Below are positions 13,959-18,092 of a DNA stretch of 18,092 nt, in pieces (positions within the stretch are counted from its first letter, which is position 1; each line of letters begins with the position of its first letter). This DNA comes from an uncultured Collinsella sp. (GTDB lineage Bacteria; Actinomycetota; Coriobacteriia; Coriobacteriales; Coriobacteriaceae): the NCBI GenBank assembly GCA_900764955.1, contig CAAFPY010000044.1, positions 1-18,092 on the forward strand, in the 5' to 3' direction. The notes under the pieces are model-generated. The model saw nothing but the letters and a program-made list of their open reading frames with translations. It was not told the DNA's origin and made no database searches. Both the position numbers and the translations under genes were made by a program.

Positions 13959-13972
13959 GACCGTTCACGGAA
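13959..13972. promoter_or_regulatory. Palindrome GACCGT-TC-ACGGAA, shared operator candidate
   Basis: It matches the palindrome at 5307-5320 in 12 of 14 positions and has the same core half-sites as 17211-17224. It sits two bases upstream of a TTGACA sequence, a position suited to controlling a promoter for the transaldolase operon. Confidence 0.5.
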
Positions 13973-13995
13973 AGTTGACAATTGAGCTTTCGATG

Positions 13996-14039
13996 GCTTT
14001 TGAAATAGTTTATAAAAGAAAGCCGAAAAGCTTTTGAAA
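13996..14039 (+). repeat. Direct repeat GCTTTTGAAA, two copies 34 bases apart
   Basis: Exact copies lie at 13996-14005 and 14030-14039, so they fall on nearly the same face of the helix. The second overlaps the palindrome AAAAGCTTTT (14026-14035). Paired direct repeats are a common layout for DeoR-family binding. They lie 50-95 bases before the transaldolase start. Confidence 0.5.
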
Positions 14040-14090
14040 CAAAGAAGAAGGCTTTCGATAGCAATAGTGTTAGACGAGAAAGGACCGAAC

Positions 14091-14801
14091 ATGGCGATCA
14101 AGGTGTTTGCCGACGGCGCTAACCTCGAGGGTATGCTTGACATGCATGACAATGGCAACGTTCAGGGCTTCACGACCAATCCTTCCCTTATGAAGGCCGG
14201 CGGCGTGACCGACTACCGCGCTTTTGCCAAGACGGTTCTTGAGCACATTACTGATGTGTCGGTCTCTTTTGAGGTATTCGCCGACGACGAGGCGGGTATG
14301 GAAGCCGAGGCTCGCGAGATCGCAACCTGGGCAGACAACGTCTACGTTAAGATCCCGGCGCTCAACACCAAGGGTGAGTCCACTGCCGCGCTGGTCAAGC
14401 GCCTTTCTGCCGACGGCATCAAGGTGAATGTCACCACTATCTTCACGCCCGAGCAGGTCGACGAGTTTGTCGATGCCGTCTCTGCTGAGACCCCCTCTAT
14501 TCTGTCCATCTTTGCCGGTCGCATTGCCGATACCGGCGTCGATCCGCTGCCCCTCATGGCGGAGTCCGTAAAGAAGGCTGCCGTTAAGCCTGCTGCCGAG
14601 GTTCTCTGGGCGTCTACGCGCGAGGTCCTCAATATCTTCCAGGCGGAGTCCGTTGGATGCCAGATCATTACGGTCCCCAATGCCCTTCTTGCCAAGCGCA
14701 AGAATTTCGGGAAAGATTTGCTTGAGTACTCGCTTGATACGGTCAAGGGCTTTGCCCGCGACATTCAGGCGCTTGGTTTTCATATCCTGCCCGAGGAGTA
14801 G
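14091..14801 (+). CDS. Transaldolase / fructose-6-phosphate aldolase-like protein (copy 1)
   Basis: A 236-residue class I (Schiff-base) aldolase of the small transaldolase/FSA group. This group transfers or cleaves dihydroxyacetone units on sugar phosphates in the cytoplasm. Visible features are the N-terminal FADGANLEGM with the conserved acidic residue D8, GFTTNPSLM (26-34), VSFEVFADD (57-65), the Schiff-base lysine K87 in NVYVKIP, NVTTIFTPEQ (113-122), SIFAGRIADTGVDP (139-152) and LWASTRE (172-178). Length slightly exceeds E. coli FsaA (220). The ATG at 14091 follows GAAAGGA; upstream in-frame codons give an unrelated leader. It is first in an operon with ascorbate-type PTS genes, ten bases before EIIA, so its likely substrate is the sugar phosphate made by that PTS. 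A second copy begins at 17396. Whether it acts as transaldolase or as FSA-type aldolase cannot be told. Confidence 0.93.
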   Translation: MAIKVFADGANLEGMLDMHDNGNVQGFTTNPSLMKAGGVTDYRAFAKTVLEHITDVSVSFEVFADDEAGMEAEAREIATWADNVYVKIPALNTKGESTAALVKRLSADGIKVNVTTIFTPEQVDEFVDAVSAETPSILSIFAGRIADTGVDPLPLMAESVKKAAVKPAAEVLWASTREVLNIFQAESVGCQIITVPNALLAKRKNFGKDLLEYSLDTVKGFARDIQALGFHILPEE

Positions 14802-14810
14802 GGGACGAGC

Positions 14811-15257
14811 ATGCTGACCGATCTTCTTAAGCCCGAGCTTGTTGCCTGCCACGTCGAGGCCTCCGACTGGGAGGAAGCGATCAGGGCATGCGGTAAGTTG
14901 CTCGTAGACGCTGGCAAATGCGATCAGAGCTATGTTGACGCCATGATTTCATCGGTTCACAAATTCGGCCCCTATATGGTCTTGGAAGAGGGCATCGCCA
15001 TGCCCCACGCTCAAGCAGATGGCAATGTGAGCGAAGCGGGAATCTGTATCGTCACGCTTGACCCAGCCATTGCGTTTGGACACGAGGATTTCGATCCGGT
15101 TCACGTGCTCGTGGGTATTTGCGCACCCGACCCCAAGGCTCATCTTGGCTGCTTGGCGGAGCTTTCGCAGATGTTCGAGGACGAGGACTGCGTTGCCAAG
15201 CTCAGCGCATGCGATACGCCCGAGCAGGTTTTGGAGACCATGCGTTCATTCTTTTAG
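14811..15257 (+). CDS. PTS EIIA, ascorbate/mannitol type (PTS_EIIA_2)
   Basis: A 148-residue cytoplasmic phosphocarrier of the EIIA-2 fold, as in UlaC/SgaA, MtlA-A and FruA. The phosphorylation site is H66 in GIAMPHAQ (61-68), the standard signature. The preceding MVLEEG and the later stretch HVLVGICAPDPKAHLGCLAELSQMF (about 97-121) follow the family pattern. The start at 14811 lies ten bases after the transaldolase stop behind AGGGGA, so the two are co-transcribed. Together with the separate EIIB and SgaT-like EIIC downstream it forms a complete ascorbate-family permease. HPr and EI must come from elsewhere. The specific sugar is not predictable: members of this family carry ascorbate but many homologues have unknown substrates. 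Confidence 0.92.
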   Translation: MLTDLLKPELVACHVEASDWEEAIRACGKLLVDAGKCDQSYVDAMISSVHKFGPYMVLEEGIAMPHAQADGNVSEAGICIVTLDPAIAFGHEDFDPVHVLVGICAPDPKAHLGCLAELSQMFEDEDCVAKLSACDTPEQVLETMRSFF

Positions 15258-15269
15258 GCCTTAATGGCA

Positions 15270-15285
15270 CGGCGATGCGTCGCCG
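15270..15285 (+). promoter_or_regulatory. Small hairpin between EIIA and EIIB genes
   Basis: CGGCGA-TGCG-TCGCCG is a perfect 6-bp stem followed by CTTTT, so it may weakly terminate or attenuate. A second small stem, GACGG-AAAA-CCGTC, lies at 15296-15309 just before the EIIB ribosome site. Both are within the 75-base gap and may tune the EIIA to EIIB/EIIC ratio. Confidence 0.4.
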
Positions 15286-15332
15286 CTTTTGGATAGACGG
15301 AAAACCGTCACGTGTAGGAGAGGAAGGTTGCC

Positions 15333-15608
15333 ATGCATATCATCACCGTATGCGGAAACGGCATCGGGTCCAGCCTGATGCTCGCTGGCAAAGTCGAGGA
15401 GCTTTGCGAGGAGGAGGGCATCAAGGCCGACGTTGAGTCTATGGACCTGAACGGTGCTTCTTCCGCAAATCCGGATCTGTTCATCACCGTTAAGGAACTC
15501 GCCCCCGAGCTCCACGGCAACGTTGTGATCGTTCGCAGCTATGTGAACAAGAAGAAGATCCGCGAAGACGCCCTCGAGGCAATCAAGGCGGCCGCCGCTA
15601 ACGCCTAA
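15333..15608 (+). CDS. PTS EIIB, ascorbate/lactose type (SgaB-like)
   Basis: A 91-residue cytoplasmic protein of the PTS_IIB lactose/cellobiose/ascorbate fold. The phosphorylated cysteine is C7 in ITVCGNGIGSSLML (4-17), the family's P-loop-like signature. The remaining strands are seen in ADVESMDL, DLFITVKELA and NVVIVRSYV. Length is typical for a free-standing SgaB/UlaB. It starts behind AGGAGAGGAAGG and is followed after 71 bases by the EIIC gene. It would receive phosphate from EIIA H66 and hand it to the sugar bound by the SgaT-like channel. Confidence 0.94.
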   Translation: MHIITVCGNGIGSSLMLAGKVEELCEEEGIKADVESMDLNGASSANPDLFITVKELAPELHGNVVIVRSYVNKKKIREDALEAIKAAAANA

Positions 15609-15679
15609 AGCGGCACAAAAAAGGGCGGTTCCCTGTGGAAGAGGGAAACGCGCCCACGTTAGAGAGAAAGGAAGCGCAG

Positions 15680-17071
15680 ATGCAAGCCATCCTTCCCATA
15701 CTTGAGTTTATCCAATCGATTCTGACCAAGCCAGCGTGGATTATGGGTCTATTTGCCTTTGTGGGCCTTGTCGCGCTTAAGCGTCCTGCCCACAAGGTGA
15801 TGACGGGCACCCTGAAGCCCATTCTTGGTTACATCATGCTGTCTGCCGGCGCCGCTGTTGTTCAGGAGAACCTTGCTCCGCTGGGTACCTTCATCGAGAC
15901 CGGTTTCCACATCACCGGCGTCGTGCCCAACAACGAGGTCGTCGTTTCGATGGCTCAGAGCGTCCTCGGCGTTCAGACCATGATGATCCTGATTCTCGGC
16001 TATGTCGTGAACATTATCATTGCCCGCTTTACCAAGTTTAAGTACATCTTCCTGACGGGCCATCACAGCATGTTTATGGCCTGCCTGCTGTCTGCCGTTC
16101 TGCAGGCATCTGGCTTCCAGGATGTCCAGCTTGTCATCGTGGGCGGCATGTTCCTGGGCCTCGTGAGCGCTATGCTTCCCGCCGTTGGTCAGCGTTTCAC
16201 CGAGAAGGTTACCGATGGCGATGAAATCGCCATGGGCCACTTCGGTTCACTCGCCTATTACATCTCCGCTGCAGTCGGTACGCTTTTTGCTAAGGACGCC
16301 GAGGAGAACAGCACCGAGAAGATCGAGGTTCCCGAGAAGTTCGCCTTCCTGCGCGACACTACCATCTCCACGGCTCTTACCATGGCCTTCTTCTACCTGG
16401 TTACCGCTTTCGCCGCTTACATTGCAGATCCTGCGGTCGTTACCAAGACCGCTGGTGGCGACAACGTGATTGTCTATGCCCTGACCTGCGCTCTGTCTTT
16501 CGCCGTTGGTGTCACCATCGTCTATAACGGCGTTCGTATGATCCTTGCCGACCTGGTCCCGGCTTTCCAGGGCATCTCCAACAAGCTGATCCCCGGTGCC
16601 ATCCCCGCCGTCGACTGCGCCGTCTTCTTCCCCTATGCTCCCACCGCCGTCATCCTCGGCTTTGTCGCTTCCTTTATCGGTGGCGTGGTCGGTATGTTCA
16701 TCGTGGGCGCTACCCTGGGCATCTTCATCATCCCGGGCATGGTTCCCCACTTCTTCTGCGGTGCTACCGCGGGCATCTACGGCAATGCTACCGGCGGTCG
16801 CAAGGGCGCAGCTCTTGGCGCTTTCGTCAACGGCCTGCTCATCACCTTTGCCCCGGCCCTGCTCCTGCCCGTTCTTGACGTCTTTGGCTTCAAGAACACT
16901 ACGTTCGGCGACTTCGATTTCTCCGTCATTGGTATTACGCTTGGCCGCGCTGCCGAGGCCTTCGGTACCACCGGTGTCTACGCGATTCTCGCTGTCCTTC
17001 TGGTCGTTGCCTTCGTCCCCAACTTCATCCACACCAAGGGTGCTGTGATCAATCACGTTGAGGAAGAGTAA
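15680..17071 (+). CDS. PTS EIIC, SgaT/UlaA family permease
   Basis: A 463-residue polytopic membrane permease of the ascorbate PTS family. It aligns with E. coli UlaA throughout: the early GTLKPILGYIMLSAGA, the LTGHHSMFMA segment (matching LTGHIMFQQ), VTDGDEIAMGHFGS, the strongly conserved GVRMILADLVPAFQGISNKL..IPGAIPAVDCAVFF region, and FIIPGMVPHFFCGATAGIYGN. Some 10-11 membrane segments are expected. The start at 15680 follows GAAAGGAAG; an upstream GTG at 15635 would add a polar 15-residue leader without support. It closes the operon and is followed by a strong terminator. Ascorbate itself is doubtful because the usual partners (UlaD, UlaE, UlaF and lactonase UlaG) are absent and the only catabolic enzymes nearby are transaldolase-like. 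Confidence 0.94.
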   Translation: MQAILPILEFIQSILTKPAWIMGLFAFVGLVALKRPAHKVMTGTLKPILGYIMLSAGAAVVQENLAPLGTFIETGFHITGVVPNNEVVVSMAQSVLGVQTMMILILGYVVNIIIARFTKFKYIFLTGHHSMFMACLLSAVLQASGFQDVQLVIVGGMFLGLVSAMLPAVGQRFTEKVTDGDEIAMGHFGSLAYYISAAVGTLFAKDAEENSTEKIEVPEKFAFLRDTTISTALTMAFFYLVTAFAAYIADPAVVTKTAGGDNVIVYALTCALSFAVGVTIVYNGVRMILADLVPAFQGISNKLIPGAIPAVDCAVFFPYAPTAVILGFVASFIGGVVGMFIVGATLGIFIIPGMVPHFFCGATAGIYGNATGGRKGAALGAFVNGLLITFAPALLLPVLDVFGFKNTTFGDFDFSVIGITLGRAAEAFGTTGVYAILAVLLVVAFVPNFIHTKGAVINHVEEE

Positions 17072-17129
17072 TCCAGGCATACGTTAAGCCCTAATCGGGC
17101 GGAGCTCCGATAACCGGCTCCTACACGGA

Positions 17130-17165
17130 AGCGGTGACGTCTCAATCGAGGCGTCACCGCTTTTT
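17130..17165 (+). terminator. Rho-independent terminator of the transaldolase-PTS operon
   Basis: AGCGGTGACG (17130-17139) pairs perfectly with CGTCACCGCT (17152-17161); a G-U and three more pairs extend the stem to a 4-base loop. TTTTT follows at once. It lies 59 bases after the EIIC stop, a classical intrinsic terminator that separates this operon from the second transaldolase gene. Confidence 0.95.
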
Positions 17166-17395
17166 GCTTTGGAGCGATTGTGAATATGAGCCGGCGAGGC
17201 GCTGCTTCTGTTCCGTGAACGGAATCAAACGCAATGATCGGCAAAAACGTTTTGCCGCTGGGGCGTCGATATAAAAATGGTAAATCTGCAAAACCGTTCG
17301 CCGAGAAGATAAAAAACCGCAGTTCACGCCTTGATAAACGTAGATAAAGTGTTTAGCAGTTTATCGGCCGTATGCTAACGAAAGGAATCAGGCAG
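17166..17395 (+). promoter_or_regulatory. Control region of the second transaldolase gene
   Basis: This AT-rich leader holds the shared palindrome (17211-17224), an inverted repeat GGCAAAA-ACG-TTTTGCC (17240-17256), and a cluster of GATAAA/TTTATC sites at 17308-17313, 17333-17338, 17343-17348 and 17360-17365. GATAAAC and GTTTATC (17333-17339 and 17359-17365) form an inverted pair. TATAAA at 17270-17275 may be a -10 box, without a convincing -35. The gene thus appears to have its own, elaborate control. Confidence 0.55.
17211..17224. promoter_or_regulatory. Palindrome TTCCGT-GA-ACGGAA, third copy of shared operator candidate
   Basis: A perfect 6-bp half-site palindrome with a 2-base spacer, of the same architecture as 5307-5320 and 13959-13972. 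It lies about 170 bases upstream of the second transaldolase start. Confidence 0.5.
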
Positions 17396-18092
17396 ATGGC
17401 AATCAAGGTGTTCGCTGACGGTGCAAACCTCGAGGGCATGCTCGACATGTACGAGAGCGGCAACGTTCAGGGTTTCACGACCAACCCGTCCCTTATGAAG
17501 AAGGGCGGCGTGACGGATTACCGCGCGTTTGCCAAGGAGGTCCTGGCCCACATCACCGATGTGTCCGTGTCGTTTGAGGTCTTTGCCGACGACGTCGAGA
17601 CCATGGAGGTCGAGGCCCGCGAGATTGCTGCCTGGGCCGAGAACGTCTACGTCAAGATTCCGTGCGTGACCACCAAGGGCGAGTCCACCGCCGAGCTGGT
17701 GCACAAGCTTTCGGCCGACGGCATCAAGGTCAACGTCACCACCATCTTTACGCCTACGCAGGTCGACGAGATGGTCGAGGCCGTTGACGCCGAGACGCCG
17801 CCCATCATTTCGCTCTTTGCCGGCCGCATCGCCGACACCGGCGTCGACCCCATTCCGTTTATGACTGAGTCGGTCAAGAAGGCCGCCGCTAAGCCCAGTT
17901 GTGAGGTCCTGTGGGCGTCTACGCGCGAGCTCATCAACATTTACCAGGCGGAAGGATGCGGTTGCCAGATCATCACGGTGCCCAACAGCATCCTGGCCAA
18001 GCGTAAGAACATCGGCCGCGACCCGTACGAGGTCTCGCTCGATACCGTGCGCGGTTTCGCTAAGGATATCGCCTCGCTCGGCTTCCATATCC
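17396..18092 (+). CDS. Transaldolase / fructose-6-phosphate aldolase-like protein (copy 2, 3' cut by window edge)
   Basis: The first 232 residues of a second small transaldolase; the stop lies beyond the window. By hand count 185 of 232 residues match copy 1 at 14091, about 80%, with every functional segment kept: FADGANLEGM, GFTTNPSLM, VSFEVFADD, the Schiff-base K87 in NVYVKIP, NVTTIFTP, FAGRIADTGVDP and LWASTRE. Differences cluster on presumed surface helices (residues 67-73, 90-104, 121-140, 200-215). AAAGGA precedes the ATG. It is separated from the PTS operon by a strong terminator and has its own control region, so it is probably expressed under different conditions. One copy may be the housekeeping transaldolase and the other the pathway enzyme. 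Only about four residues are likely missing, judged from copy 1. Confidence 0.93.
   Translation, partial: MAIKVFADGANLEGMLDMYESGNVQGFTTNPSLMKKGGVTDYRAFAKEVLAHITDVSVSFEVFADDVETMEVEAREIAAWAENVYVKIPCVTTKGESTAELVHKLSADGIKVNVTTIFTPTQVDEMVEAVDAETPPIISLFAGRIADTGVDPIPFMTESVKKAAAKPSCEVLWASTRELINIYQAEGCGCQIITVPNSILAKRKNIGRDPYEVSLDTVRGFAKDIASLGFHI

Larger units (their letters stand above)
13743..14090. promoter_or_regulatory. Divergent control region between deoR-type gene and transaldolase-PTS operon
   Basis: This 348-base AT-rich region holds several candidate operators. CCTTTTG-AA-CAAAAGG (13751-13766) overlaps the regulator's ribosome site. TTTCG-TAAT-CGAAA lies at 13780-13793, and further TTTCG or CGAAA sites at 13989-13993, 14024-14028 and 14053-14057. 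CGAAA-type half-sites are common in operators of DeoR-family regulators. TTGACA (13975-13980) may be a -35 box, but no good -10 is spaced correctly. TATAAA occurs at 14011-14016. On the minus strand TTATAT near 13795 could serve the regulator gene. Confidence 0.6.

Noticed and set aside
14811..17071. Calling the second PTS an L-ascorbate transporter
   Set aside because: UlaA/B/C family membership is clear, but the ascorbate-6-phosphate lactonase and UlaD/E/F enzymes are missing, so the substrate is left open.
1..18092. CRISPR arrays, tRNA or rRNA genes, transposases, integrases
   Set aside because: I looked for regularly spaced repeats, cloverleaf-type sequences and recombinase motifs and saw none.

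Overview
The window looks like a chromosomal segment of a GC-rich gut actinobacterium, most likely Collinsella or a close member of the Coriobacteriia. The reasons are the base composition, the strong C/G-ending codon preference, the AAGGAG-type ribosome sites, and the abundance of PTS sugar systems. This is inferred from general appearance; no marker gene settles it.

Layout. Bases 2-355 are the 3' end of a KdpE-like response regulator. It converges, across a 65-bp palindrome (381-445), on a large minus-strand gene for the fused 23S rRNA methyltransferase RlmKL, whose RlmL half appears to have lost its catalytic motifs. After a mostly empty gap holding one probable 49-residue membrane protein (3260-3409), a carbohydrate module runs from 3462 to 12462. 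On the minus strand it has an RpiR-type regulator followed by a HAD sugar-phosphatase. Divergently, on the plus strand, it has an MFS transporter, a class II ketose-phosphate aldolase, a complete mannose/sorbose-family PTS permease (EIIA, EIIB, EIIC, EIID), an aldo/keto reductase and an HSL-family esterase, closed by a hairpin terminator at 12496-12530. Next come a truncated HAD remnant (12654-12905), a strong bidirectional terminator (12907-12947), and a minus-strand DeoR-family regulator. That regulator diverges from a second sugar operon: transaldolase/FSA-like aldolase, ascorbate-type EIIA, EIIB and EIIC (SgaT/UlaA), ended by a terminator at 17130-17165. A second transaldolase paralogue, about 80% identical to the first, runs off the right edge.

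How the genes may work together. The first module can be read as uptake and phosphorylation of a ketose by the PTS, cleavage by the aldolase to dihydroxyacetone phosphate and an aldehyde, and reduction of the aldehyde by the reductase. The esterase may remove an acyl group or open a lactone. The HAD phosphatase and MFS carrier could act as a relief valve for sugar-phosphate overload, sensed by RpiR. The second module pairs an ascorbate-type PTS with sugar-phosphate aldolases under a DeoR regulator. Substrates of both are unknown. A near-identical 14-bp palindrome (WCCGT-N2-ACGGW core) lies in the control region of the first module, of the second operon, and of the second transaldolase, which suggests that one regulator links all three.
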